Of a stretch of DNA of 64,000 bases, positions 46,237 through 56,804 are shown piece by piece. The stretch lies in the NCBI GenBank assembly GCA_947625905.1, contig CANQQJ010000011.1:22669-86668 (forward strand). Direction: 5' to 3'. The DNA comes from an uncultured Clostridia bacterium (GTDB lineage Bacteria > Bacillota > Clostridia > Monoglobales > Monoglobaceae). Both the position numbers and the translations under genes were made by a program. Below the pieces are notes generated by a model, which saw only the letters and a list, made by a program, of their open reading frames with translations, was not told where the DNA came from and made no database searches. How positions within the stretch are numbered: position 1 is the first letter of the stretch; the number at the start of each line of letters is the position of its first letter.

Positions 46237-46986
46237 ATGCGGAGATTTTTTACCGAGCCCGAAAACATAGACAAAAAAACGGGCGTTATAACCATAAACG
46301 AGGACGCGGCTCATATTTCGAGAGTGCTGCGAATGGAGCCGGGGGACATGATACTCGTGTTCGACGGCAGCGGCGCCGAGTACGAGGCCGAGATAACCGT
46401 TATCTCAGGCTCCGGGATACGCGCGGAAATAAGAGCCGAAAAAGATTCCGAATACGAGCCGAAAATTAAAGTCACGCTGTTTCAGGGCATTCCGAAGTCG
46501 GGCAAGCTCGAGACTATCGTCCAAAAGGCGGTGGAGCTCGGGGCGGTGAGGATCGTGCCGTACCGCGCCGACCGCTCGGTGGCGAAGATCCCGGAAGGCC
46601 CGAAGGGAGAGCAGAAGATCGCGAGGCTGGGTAAAATCGCGCGCGAGGCCGCCAAGCAGTGTGGACGGGGTCTGATACCCGAGGTCGCGGGCGCTGTTTC
46701 GCTGAGCGGGATGCTCGGCATGATAAAAGAGCTCGACGCGGCGGTCATGCTGTACGAGGAGCTGGGCCACGCGGGAGAAAAAAACCTCAAAGACATTCTG
46801 AGCCGCAAGGCTGAAACGATAGGCGTTATCATAGGTCCCGAGGGCGGTTTCTCAGCCAAAGAAGCGGAAGCGCTCACAAAGCTTGACAACGTTTTCGCGG
46901 CGGGACTGGGGCCTCGGATACTCAGGACAGAGACAGCGGGAATAGCCGCTCTCTCAATAATTATGTACGAAAAAGACGAGATATAA
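46237..46986 (+). CDS. rsmE: 16S rRNA (uracil1498-N3)-methyltransferase
   Basis: 'MRRFFTEPENIDKKTGVITINEDAAHISRVLRMEPGD', 'GIPKSGKLETIVQKAVELGAVRIVPYRADRSV', 'IGPEGGFSAKEAE', 'LGPRILRTETA'. Confidence 0.95.
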   Translation: MRRFFTEPENIDKKTGVITINEDAAHISRVLRMEPGDMILVFDGSGAEYEAEITVISGSGIRAEIRAEKDSEYEPKIKVTLFQGIPKSGKLETIVQKAVELGAVRIVPYRADRSVAKIPEGPKGEQKIARLGKIAREAAKQCGRGLIPEVAGAVSLSGMLGMIKELDAAVMLYEELGHAGEKNLKDILSRKAETIGVIIGPEGGFSAKEAEALTKLDNVFAAGLGPRILRTETAGIAALSIIMYEKDEI

Positions 46987-47005
46987 AACTAAAGGAGAAA
47001 CGACA

Positions 47006-47512
47006 ATGGCAAACAAGAAAAAGAAAAAACAGGCCGCTAAAAAGACCGACTATGTTAACGAAAAAGACGTCAAGGCCGAAAAACTGACCAACTGGTACAT
47101 GATAAACCTGAGCTTCGGCGTGCTGGCGATTATCGCTCTTTTGATACTCAGAAAGCTTTACCGCACGCAGTCGACCCTGCTTTATATGCAGCCCGCGGCG
47201 TGGATCATTACCGCGCTATTCGCCGCGGCGGCGATAGTTATATTCGTTTTGGGCAAGTGCGGCGTGATCAAAAACTTCGGCCGCGCCCGCAACTATTCGA
47301 TATTTATGCTGTTCTGCGCGCTGGGCGGACTGTGGCTGGCACTCTACAACAAGCTGAGAATACCGCTCGAGAAGGTCGTTCAGGTCATAACGCGCAACCC
47401 CGGTCAGGCGGTTTCGTCCTACTGGAACATATACCTTTTGATGATCGCGGTCATCGCGTACTTGATAGGCGCGTTTATTTATTATGTCATCAGACTTTAC
47501 AAACTTAAATAA
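47006..47512 (+). CDS. Hypothetical multi-pass membrane protein
   Basis: Lys-rich N-terminus, about 4 predicted TM; good SD 'aaaggagaaacgacaATG'. Confidence 0.75.
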   Translation: MANKKKKKQAAKKTDYVNEKDVKAEKLTNWYMINLSFGVLAIIALLILRKLYRTQSTLLYMQPAAWIITALFAAAAIVIFVLGKCGVIKNFGRARNYSIFMLFCALGGLWLALYNKLRIPLEKVVQVITRNPGQAVSSYWNIYLLMIAVIAYLIGAFIYYVIRLYKLK

Positions 47513-48401
47513 TCCGCTCTCAAGCTGCCGTCTTTGTCCGCGCGAGTGCGGAGCCGACCGAGCAAACGGCAAAGCGGGCTTTTGCGGGCAGGGCGATAAG
47601 ATAAAGATAGCCAGATGCGCGCCCCACTATTGGGAGGAACCGTGCATATCGGGAGACAAAGGCTCGGGAGCTGTGTTTTTTTCGGGCTGCACCCTGGGCT
47701 GCGTTTACTGCCAGAACCGAGACATCAGCCGCGGCGGCAAAGGCTTTGAGATAACCGCCGAGGATCTGGCTGATAAAATGCTGGGCCTTGAGCGGCTCGG
47801 CTGCCACAACATAAATCTTGTGACGCCGACCCAGCACCTGCCCGGAATAATTCGGGCGCTTGACATCGCGAAGTCGAAAGGCCTGAGCGTTCCGATCGTG
47901 TATAACTGTGGCGGATACGAGAAGCCCGAAACGCTGCGCCTGCTTGAAAATTACGTCGACGTGTATCTTCCCGATTTTAAATACATATCGGGAAAGGCCG
48001 CCGAAAAATATTCCGCGGCGCGGGACTATCCGGAGCGCGCAAAGCCGGCGATAGCCGAAATGATAAGACAGACCGGCCGCTGCGTCTTTGACGGCGGCGG
48101 AATAATCAAGAGCGGCGTTATAGTCAGGCACCTTATGCTTCCCGGCATGATGTTTGAGAGCAAAAAAATTATTGATTATTTATACAATACGTATAAAAAC
48201 GACATTTATATCAGTCTCATGAGCCAGTACACCGTGATGCCGGGGCTCGGCGAAAAATTCCCCGAGCTTGACCGCGGCCTGAACCGCGCCCACTATGAGG
48301 CGCTGGTCGACTACTGCGCGGACCTGGGGATCGAAAACATGTATATCCAGCAGCGGGGCGCGGCCGACAGCGCCTATATACCCGAATTTTACGGAGAATA
48401 A
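47484..48401 (+). CDS. Radical SAM protein (PflA-like activase family)
   Basis: N-terminal 'CRLCPRECGADR...GFCG', radical SAM 'CTLGCVYCQNRDISRG'. Confidence 0.9.
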   Translation: MSSDFTNLNNPLSSCRLCPRECGADRANGKAGFCGQGDKIKIARCAPHYWEEPCISGDKGSGAVFFSGCTLGCVYCQNRDISRGGKGFEITAEDLADKMLGLERLGCHNINLVTPTQHLPGIIRALDIAKSKGLSVPIVYNCGGYEKPETLRLLENYVDVYLPDFKYISGKAAEKYSAARDYPERAKPAIAEMIRQTGRCVFDGGGIIKSGVIVRHLMLPGMMFESKKIIDYLYNTYKNDIYISLMSQYTVMPGLGEKFPELDRGLNRAHYEALVDYCADLGIENMYIQQRGAADSAYIPEFYGE

Positions 48402-48415
48402 AAGGGGGATTTTTA

Positions 48416-49504
48416 ATGAAAACCTACACAAACGAGCAGTACGAGGCGCTTAAACGCGAAATCGAGGGCATAAACTTCGCCGAGGTGAAGCTTGAGAACG
48501 AGTGCGAGGAGCGCGTGTGCGGCGACCTGAACCTTTGGGACGGCCGCAACACCGTCTTGGGCTACGCCGACGTTTCGTGGTCCAGCAGCGACCCCGGATC
48601 TGTCTCGACCTCGGGCGCGGTCATATGTATGCCCGAGCAGAAAAATGTCACCATAACCGCGCATTTTTCATATCAGGACTATCCGGATATTGAGATCGAC
48701 AAGAGCTTTGAACTGACCGTACTGAAAGGCAGCGGCAAAAGACAGGAAAGCGGCAAAACCAAGATCGACCGCAAAGGCAGACCGGCGCTTTTTGTTATCG
48801 GCGACTCGACCGCAAGCCCATATCCCCACTCGGGCGAGAACAACCGCTTTCCGCAGACCGGCTGGGCGCAGTATTTTGACAAGTATTTCGACGAAAGCAA
48901 GATCCTGGTTCTCGACATCGCCATGAGCGGCAGGAGCGCCAAGAGCTACATGACCGAGGACAACTTCAAGCTGTTTAAGTCAAACATAACAAAGGGCGAC
49001 TTTATGATAATCCAGTTCGGCCACAACGACTCAAAGGAGCAGGACAAGAACCGCTACGCCCCGGCAAGCGGCTCGATAAATGACGAGGGCTCCTATAAAA
49101 ATCTTTTGAGCAAATACATAGAGATCGCACGCGGCGCGGGCGCGACGCCGATAATCGCCACGTCGGTCAGCCGCAGAAAGCTGTCGGACGACAGCCTCGA
49201 GGAATACGTGAACGCCGCAAAGGAACTGGGCGCTGAGCTGGGCCTCCCGGTGCTGGACGTGTACGCCCGCGTCAACGGCTGGATACGCGAGGTCGGACTT
49301 GAGGAAGCCAAGTCGCTCTATAAGATAATAAAGCCCCATGACCCAAGGTTCATGTATGACCCGGAATTTTTGAACTCTCAGTTCTACGAGCGCGGCGACA
49401 ACGACGACACGCATCTCAATATTTTCGGCGCCGACAAGATCGCGGGCTGGGTAGCGGACGAGATCAGGCTCCGCGTGCCCGAACTGAAAAAATATTTGAA
49501 ATAA
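48416..49504 (+). CDS. SGNH hydrolase, rhamnogalacturonan acetylesterase-like (CE12-type), with N-terminal Ig-like domain
   Basis: 'ALFVIGDSTASPYPHSGENNRFPQTGWAQYF', 'MIIQFGHNDSKEQDKNRYAPASGSIND', 'GDNDDTHLNIFGADKIAGWVADEI'; no obvious signal peptide. Confidence 0.87.
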   Translation: MKTYTNEQYEALKREIEGINFAEVKLENECEERVCGDLNLWDGRNTVLGYADVSWSSSDPGSVSTSGAVICMPEQKNVTITAHFSYQDYPDIEIDKSFELTVLKGSGKRQESGKTKIDRKGRPALFVIGDSTASPYPHSGENNRFPQTGWAQYFDKYFDESKILVLDIAMSGRSAKSYMTEDNFKLFKSNITKGDFMIIQFGHNDSKEQDKNRYAPASGSINDEGSYKNLLSKYIEIARGAGATPIIATSVSRRKLSDDSLEEYVNAAKELGAELGLPVLDVYARVNGWIREVGLEEAKSLYKIIKPHDPRFMYDPEFLNSQFYERGDNDDTHLNIFGADKIAGWVADEIRLRVPELKKYLK

Positions 49505-49518
49505 TTTACGTTTAAATA

Positions 49519-49547
49519 TTGACAAATCGCGTATTTTTTGAGATAAT
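49519..49547 (+). promoter_or_regulatory. Promoter of the atp operon
   Basis: TTGACA, 17-bp spacer, GATAAT. Confidence 0.6.
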
Positions 49548-49679
49548 ACAAAAGGTAATTTGATATAATGTCAAAATATCGGGATAGGCATTAAAAATTC
49601 GGAGAAAATCAATGATGATTCCCCATCTGAGGTTTTCTCTTTTAAATTGTTTATGCTTAAGCTTTAGGAGGCGAGGCAA

Positions 49680-50372
49680 GTGGAAGGCATAGCGTCCGAA
49701 ATGTACGAAATGCTTAACGAGACAAAGACCGCGTTCACCGTCCCCGTATTCGGGGGGATACCCATTCCGCAGTCGGTTGTGGTGACATGGGGCATTATGG
49801 CGGTGATCGTGATTTTCTGCGCGATCTTCACGCGGAGCTTTGATCTGCTGCCCGGCAGGATGCAGACGGCGATCGAGATGTTCGTCGGCTGGATATACAA
49901 TTTCTTTACGGGCATACTGGGCGAAAAAGGCAGGAAATATATTCCATACTTAGGCACGGTGCTGATATATATCGGCTGTGCCAACATAGTCGGCCTGTTC
50001 GGACTGACGCCGCCCACCAAAGACTTAAACGTGACGGCGGGTCTGGCGATCATGAGCATAGTGCTGGTCGAGGCCGCGGGCATACGCGCCAAAGGTATGC
50101 GCGGCTGGCTCAGGGACTTTAAGAGCCCGATGCCCGTTATGCTGCCTTTTAACATACTCGAGATAATAATAAAGCCGCTGTCGCTGTGCATGCGACTTTT
50201 CGGAAACGTGCTGGGCGCTTTTGTCATTATGGAGCTCATCAAGGCGGTCGTGCCAATGATAGTGCCGCTGCCGTTCAGCTTTTACTTCGACATATTCGAC
50301 GGCCTGCTTCAGGCCTATGTGTTTGTGTTCCTGACCTCGCTGTATATCAGCGAGGCAATGGACGCCGAATAA
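49680..50372 (+). CDS. atpB: F0F1 ATP synthase subunit a
   Basis: 'YIGCANIVGLFGLTPPTKDLNVTAGLAIMSIVLV', 'IIIKPLSLCMRLFGNVLGAFVIMELI'; GTG start. Confidence 0.95.
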   Translation: MEGIASEMYEMLNETKTAFTVPVFGGIPIPQSVVVTWGIMAVIVIFCAIFTRSFDLLPGRMQTAIEMFVGWIYNFFTGILGEKGRKYIPYLGTVLIYIGCANIVGLFGLTPPTKDLNVTAGLAIMSIVLVEAAGIRAKGMRGWLRDFKSPMPVMLPFNILEIIIKPLSLCMRLFGNVLGAFVIMELIKAVVPMIVPLPFSFYFDIFDGLLQAYVFVFLTSLYISEAMDAE

Positions 50373-50433
50373 AAAAATCCAAAAATAATTATAGCAAAAT
50401 ATATTACAAAGATATTCAAAGGAGATGCATATT

Positions 50434-50658
50434 ATGGGAGCATTAATAGCAGTCGGTGCCGGTATCGCGGCGCTCACAGGACTTGGCGCGGGCATAGGCA
50501 TAGGCATAGCGACGTCAAAGGCGGCGGAGGCTATCGCAAGACAGCCCGAGGCTAAAGGCGAGATAAACAAAACGCTGCTGCTGGGCTGCGCTCTGGCCGA
50601 AGCGACCGCTATATACGGCTTCGTTATCGCGATTATGATAATTCTGTTTTTGAAATAA
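50434..50658 (+). CDS. atpE: F0F1 ATP synthase subunit c
   Basis: 'GAGIGIGIATSKAAEAIARQPEAKGEINKTLLLGCALAEATAIYGFVIAIMIILF'. Confidence 0.97.
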   Translation: MGALIAVGAGIAALTGLGAGIGIGIATSKAAEAIARQPEAKGEINKTLLLGCALAEATAIYGFVIAIMIILFLK

Positions 50659-50693
50659 GAATCATAAATCAAGTGTAACGGAGGTCGATATAG

Positions 50694-51173
50694 ATGCTTA
50701 ATTTAAACTGGAACATAATCTGGACCTTTGTGAACATTATCGTCCTGTTTCTTTTGCTGCGCATATTTTTGTTTAAGCCCGTTATGAAAATTTTGGACAA
50801 GCGCGCGGATGAGATAAAAAAGACAATGGACGACGCGGACGCGGCAAAGCGCGAGGCTTCGGAGCTTAAAGCGAAATACTCCGAGGACCTTAGAGCCGCG
50901 GGAACGCGGGCCGACGCGATAATCAAAGAGGCGACCGACAACGCGAAGATCCAGAGAGAGAAAATACTCGACAAGGCGAAAAAGGACGCCGACAACATAA
51001 TCAAGAACGCCGAAAAGCAGACCGAGCTCGATCGGCAGCAGGCGATGAAGGAGATGCGCTCCCAGATCGCGGACGTCGCGCTCAAGGCTGCCCACAAGGC
51101 GATGGAAAGCGGCGACATTTCCGAAAGCTCGATCGGCAGCTTTTTGAGACAGGTAGGTGAGAGCGATGATTAA
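50694..51173 (+). CDS. atpF: F0F1 ATP synthase subunit b
   Basis: '[57 protein letters not shown]'. Confidence 0.95.
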   Translation: MLNLNWNIIWTFVNIIVLFLLLRIFLFKPVMKILDKRADEIKKTMDDADAAKREASELKAKYSEDLRAAGTRADAIIKEATDNAKIQREKILDKAKKDADNIIKNAEKQTELDRQQAMKEMRSQIADVALKAAHKAMESGDISESSIGSFLRQVGESDD

Positions 51174-53196
51174 GGTCACGAAAACCGCCATGAACTACGG
51201 CGAGGCCTTGTTCGACATCTGCCCGTACCTTGACGACAGCGACTTCGCGCCCCTTGAGTCAAAGGAGCTGCGCGAGGTTCTGAGAAATCCCGCGATCAGC
51301 CGCGCCCACAAGAGCGCGGCGATCGACAAGCTGTTTAAAAACGGGTTTGAGAACATAATCCGCGAGATCTGCGTGAACGGGGACATGGACGTTTTCGACT
51401 CGCTCAAGGACGCTTACAAATCGGTGCGCAACCGCCGCAACTCGGTGGTCGAGGCGACGCTGGAGCACGCCGACCCGCTTTCGGAGCGTGATATCGAGGA
51501 CGTTAAAAGGACTATTCTGCGCAAGTACAAGGCCAAAAGCGTAAAGCTTGATCTTGTGGAAAACAAGAGCCTGATCAAGGGCTATCGGCTGACCGTCGGC
51601 GACAAGGTGTTCGACAACAGCGCTCTCAGAGCCCTTGAAAGGATGCGCAAAAAACTAAAGCGCAGCGAGGCTAAGAGCGCGGACGTGGTTTCGGTGCTCA
51701 AGGACGAGATCGACAGCTTTGAAAACGAGATGGCGATCGAGGACGTGGGAACCGTCTCCGAAATGGGCGACGGTATCGTTATTGTCCACGGTCTCAGCAA
51801 CGCCATGTACGGCGAGATGGTCATTTTCGAGACCGGAGTCAAGGGCATGGTCCAAGGCCTTGAGGAATTCACGGTGAGCTGCGTGCTTCTGGGCAGCGAT
51901 CACGGCCTTCATGAAGGCTCAAAGGTCAAGCGCTCGGGCAGGCGCGCGGGCGTGCCGGTCGGAAACGGCCTTATCGGCCGCGTTGTCAACGCCATAGGCG
52001 AGCCTATCGACGGCGGCGGCGAGATCGTGCAGGACGACTTTTATCCCATCGAGAGCCCGGCGCCCAGAGTTATAGACAGACAGCCGGTGTCCGTTCCCAT
52101 GGAAACCGGAATATTGACGATAGACAGTATGTTCCCTATCGGCAGGGGCCAGAGAGAGCTTATAATCGGCGACAGACAGACGGGAAAAACCGCCATCGCC
52201 ATTGACACCATAGTGAACCAAAAGGGCAAGAACGTGACATGCGTCTATGTGGCCATAGGCCAGAAGGCGTCGACCGTCGCAAAACTGGTCGGAGACCTCA
52301 ATAAAACCGGAGCCATGGACTATACCATCGTGGTTTCGGCTTCGGCCAGCGACCCGGCTTCGCTGCAGTATGTTGCGCCCTACGCGGGCACGGCCATGGC
52401 GGAGTATTTCATGCGCCGCGGCAGAGACGTGCTTATCGTGTACGACGATTTGTCAAAGCACGCTGTGGCGTACCGCGCTATGTCGCTGCTGCTCGAGCGT
52501 CCGCCCGGCAGAGAGGCGTACCCGGGCGACGTGTTCTACCTCCACTCGAGACTGCTTGAGCGCTCAAGCCGGCTGGACGAGGCTCACGGCGGCGGCTCGA
52601 TAACCGCCCTACCCATAATCGAGACCCAGGCGGGAGACGTTTCGGCGTATATCCCGACCAACGTTATCTCGATAACCGACGGTCAGATATTTCTCGAGAG
52701 CTCACTGTTCTTCGCGGGTATGCGTCCCGCGGTGAACGTGGGTCTGTCGGTCTCCAGAGTCGGCGGCGCGGCGCAGAGCAAGGCGATGAAAACCGCCGCG
52801 GGACACCTGCGCATAGACCTGGCGCAGTACCGCGAGATGGAGGTCTTTACCCAGTTCAGCTCCGACCTCGACCCGGCCACCAAAGAGCTGCTGGCGAGCG
52901 GAGACCGAATCATGGAGCTTTTGAAGCAGCCGCTTTTAAACCCGCTTTCGATGACGGCTCAGGTGCTGCTGCTTGTGGCAAGCAAGAAAAAAATGCTGCT
53001 CGATATCCCGATCGACAAGATCAAACAGTTCAGGGACGAGTTCCCCGACTTCGCCGCGCTGCGCGACTCGGGCCTCGTCACGTCGATCGAGGAAACGGGC
53101 GCACTATCGGACGAGGACGAGGACAGGATCGCCGAGCTGTGCAAAATGTTTATAGAGGAAAAATTCGGAGCGCCCGAGGGCGCGGAACAGGAGTAA
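51166..53196 (+). CDS. Fused F1 ATP synthase delta-alpha subunit (AtpH-AtpA in one ORF)
   Basis: Delta part '[15 protein letters not shown]...[19 protein letters not shown]...[24 protein letters not shown]...[29 protein letters not shown]' runs straight into alpha '[37 protein letters not shown]...[17 protein letters not shown]...' with no stop; ORF track shows one 679-aa frame. Confidence 0.9.
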   Translation: MIKVTKTAMNYGEALFDICPYLDDSDFAPLESKELREVLRNPAISRAHKSAAIDKLFKNGFENIIREICVNGDMDVFDSLKDAYKSVRNRRNSVVEATLEHADPLSERDIEDVKRTILRKYKAKSVKLDLVENKSLIKGYRLTVGDKVFDNSALRALERMRKKLKRSEAKSADVVSVLKDEIDSFENEMAIEDVGTVSEMGDGIVIVHGLSNAMYGEMVIFETGVKGMVQGLEEFTVSCVLLGSDHGLHEGSKVKRSGRRAGVPVGNGLIGRVVNAIGEPIDGGGEIVQDDFYPIESPAPRVIDRQPVSVPMETGILTIDSMFPIGRGQRELIIGDRQTGKTAIAIDTIVNQKGKNVTCVYVAIGQKASTVAKLVGDLNKTGAMDYTIVVSASASDPASLQYVAPYAGTAMAEYFMRRGRDVLIVYDDLSKHAVAYRAMSLLLERPPGREAYPGDVFYLHSRLLERSSRLDEAHGGGSITALPIIETQAGDVSAYIPTNVISITDGQIFLESSLFFAGMRPAVNVGLSVSRVGGAAQSKAMKTAAGHLRIDLAQYREMEVFTQFSSDLDPATKELLASGDRIMELLKQPLLNPLSMTAQVLLLVASKKKMLLDIPIDKIKQFRDEFPDFAALRDSGLVTSIEETGALSDEDEDRIAELCKMFIEEKFGAPEGAEQE

Positions 53197-53200
53197 TATA

Positions 53201-54085
53201 ATGCCGAATATACGCGAGATCAAGGGGCGCATGAAGAGCGTTAACGATATCATGAAGATAACCAACGCTATGTTTCTCATCGCCTCGTCGAAAATGAAGC
53301 AGGCAAAGAAAAAGCTCGACGACACCGAGCCGTATTTCTATACTCTTCAGGACACGATCGCGCATATTCTGAGGCACACGCCCCACACCAGCAACCCGTA
53401 TTTTCACCGCCGCGACGAGATCCCGAACGAAAAGCGCAAAAAAGGATTTATAATCATCAGCGGCGACAAGGGTATGGCGGGAGCGTACAACCATAACGTT
53501 TTGAAGCTGGCCGAGGACGAAATGGCAAAGGGCGGAGAGATCAAGCTGTTTATCATCGGTCAGGTGGGCAGAATGTACTTCGCGCGGAAAAAAATACCAT
53601 ACGAGGGATATTTCAGATACACCGCCCAGAATCCCACGCTCTACCGCGCGGAGGACATAGTGAATTTGATGCTGGATAAATTTATAAACGAGGAGCTTGA
53701 CGACGTGTACGTTGTGTACACCGTCGAGAGCGGCGGCGTTAAGGAAGAGGCCAAGGTGCTGCAGCTGCTGCCGTTCCGCAGAACCAAGTTCAGCGACCTA
53801 AAAAAAATGGGCGTGCATGACATACAGTCGGACGCGACGTTTGACCCGTCTCCCGAGGAAGTCATGATGAACCTGGTCCCCAGATACGCGAAGGGTATTC
53901 TGTACGGCGCGATGGTCGAGTCGTTCGCGGCGGAGCAGGCCGCCCGAATGAGAGCCATGGACTCGGCGACCAAGAGCGCGGGGGACATGATCAAAGACCT
54001 CAATCTGGCGTATAACCGCGCCCGCCAGGCCGCGATAACTCAGGAGATAACCGAGGTAGTCAGCGGCGCGAAGCACAAAAAATAG
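53201..54085 (+). CDS. atpG: F0F1 ATP synthase subunit gamma
   Basis: 'NIREIKGRMKSVNDIMKITNAMFLIASSKMKQAKK', C-terminal 'AMDSATKSAGDMIKDLNLAYNRARQAAITQEITEVVSGA'. Confidence 0.95.
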   Translation: MPNIREIKGRMKSVNDIMKITNAMFLIASSKMKQAKKKLDDTEPYFYTLQDTIAHILRHTPHTSNPYFHRRDEIPNEKRKKGFIIISGDKGMAGAYNHNVLKLAEDEMAKGGEIKLFIIGQVGRMYFARKKIPYEGYFRYTAQNPTLYRAEDIVNLMLDKFINEELDDVYVVYTVESGGVKEEAKVLQLLPFRRTKFSDLKKMGVHDIQSDATFDPSPEEVMMNLVPRYAKGILYGAMVESFAAEQAARMRAMDSATKSAGDMIKDLNLAYNRARQAAITQEITEVVSGAKHKK

Positions 54086-55483
<1,398 letters not shown>

Positions 55484-55496
55484 TCGGAGGCCCGAT

Positions 55497-55922
55497 ATGA
55501 GCGATAACAAAACCTTTAAACTTAATATTCTGGCCAGCGACCGCCCGTTTTACAACGGCCCATGCGAGATGCTCGTGTTCCCGGGGCTCGACGGCGAGAT
55601 GGGCGTGCTGCCCCGCCACGAGGCGATGGTGACATGCACCAACGAGGGCGAGCTCAGATACAAGGTGGACGGCGGCTGGAACTACGCCGCGGTCAGCACG
55701 GGCATAATCGAGATCATGCCCGACCATGTGACCCTGCTGGCCGACACGGTGGAGCGCCCCGAAGAAATAGACGTAAAGCGCGCGCAGGCCGCCGAGGACA
55801 GAGCGAAAGAAGCCATGCGCCAGAAACAGAGCATAAAAGAATACTACCAGACCCAGGCCGCGCTCAACCGCGCGATCTCCAGATTAAAGGTCTCGGGACA
55901 CAATACGCAGCGCAGGGACTGA
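55497..55922 (+). CDS. atpC: F0F1 ATP synthase subunit epsilon
   Basis: 'FKLNILASDRPFYNGPCEMLVFPGLDGEMGVLPRHEAMVT'. Confidence 0.93.
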   Translation: MSDNKTFKLNILASDRPFYNGPCEMLVFPGLDGEMGVLPRHEAMVTCTNEGELRYKVDGGWNYAAVSTGIIEIMPDHVTLLADTVERPEEIDVKRAQAAEDRAKEAMRQKQSIKEYYQTQAALNRAISRLKVSGHNTQRRD

Positions 55923-56030
55923 TAAACAGTCCCCGCGTTTTTTATTATTTTAGATTTTCTTTATAGAACTCTTACGGCTTATCGAAGGGTATCGCGGCCT
56001 ATTGCCGCGCGTTTCCGCATAAGATATAAT

Positions 56031-56504
56031 ATGAAAAAGCTGATAATAGCCGCGATCTGCGCCGCAATCCTCCTCGCGCCGATTTTGGCGGATAGTCCCG
56101 AGCCGCCGAGCGCAAATAATATTGTTGAATACGCCCGCGAAAACTGCATCGGAAAGCCGTATTCCGCGGAGAACCGTCTCGGCCCGGAGTCCTACGACTG
56201 CTCAGGCCTGATCTGGCGCGCCTGCACCGCCTCGGGCTATGAAATGTCGCCCGGCTGCACCGACAGCCAGCTTGAGTGCGGCGAGCCGATAAAACTCACC
56301 GAACTCATGCCCGGTGATTTGATATTTTTTGATTATGAGAACGACGGCGTGACCGACCACGGCGCCATATATTCGGGAGATAATAACATAATCCACGCGA
56401 CCCGCTCCGGCGTCCGCGAAACCTCTCTCGACTCCCCCACCGGCGTATACGAAAATCAAACCTTCCGCACCGCCGCCACCGCGGCCCGCCGCATTGGAAA
56501 ATAA
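56031..56504 (+). CDS. Secreted NlpC/P60 family peptidase
   Basis: Signal peptide; 'GPESYDCSGLIWRACTASG', 'LMPGDLIFFDYENDGVTDHGAIYSGDNNIIHAT'. Confidence 0.9.
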   Translation: MKKLIIAAICAAILLAPILADSPEPPSANNIVEYARENCIGKPYSAENRLGPESYDCSGLIWRACTASGYEMSPGCTDSQLECGEPIKLTELMPGDLIFFDYENDGVTDHGAIYSGDNNIIHATRSGVRETSLDSPTGVYENQTFRTAATAARRIGK

Positions 56505-56505
56505 C

Positions 56506-56535
56506 TTGACATCATATATGGTGTCATGTTATAAT
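56506..56535 (+). promoter_or_regulatory. Promoter with overlapping 20-bp palindromic operator candidate for hicAB
   Basis: TTGACA (56506) - 18 bp - TATAAT (56530); TGACATCATATATGGTGTCA (56507-56526) is a near-perfect palindrome. Confidence 0.75.
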
Positions 56536-56549
56536 ATATTTGAGGTGAT

Positions 56550-56801
56550 ATGATGAGCCAATGGGAAAAGCTGATCGACAAAATATTATCCGGCAGTTCC
56601 AACCTGCGATTTGACGATTTAGAAAAAGCTTTGCTTAAATTCGGATATAATAAATACCAGCCAAAAGGCGGGAGCAGCCACTATATTTTCAGAAAAAACG
56701 GAGTTACGCCAATAACCATACCGAAACACGGCGCGCTAAAAAAGGCATATATCGAAGCGGTAAGAGACATCGTTCAAAAATATATTGATACGGAGGAATA
56801 G
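56550..56801 (+). CDS. hicA: HicA-family mRNA interferase toxin
   Basis: 'LEKALLKFGYNKYQPKGGSSHYIFRKNGVTPITIPKHGALKKAYIEAVRDIVQ' with the catalytic His of GGSSHYIF. Confidence 0.9.
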   Translation: MMSQWEKLIDKILSGSSNLRFDDLEKALLKFGYNKYQPKGGSSHYIFRKNGVTPITIPKHGALKKAYIEAVRDIVQKYIDTEE

Positions 56802-56804
56802 ATA

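Noticed and set aside
49600-49665. Attenuator hairpin (GAGAAAA...TTTTCTC) upstream of atpB
   Set aside because: Weak A/T-rich stem with a long loop; not strong enough to call without RNA data.
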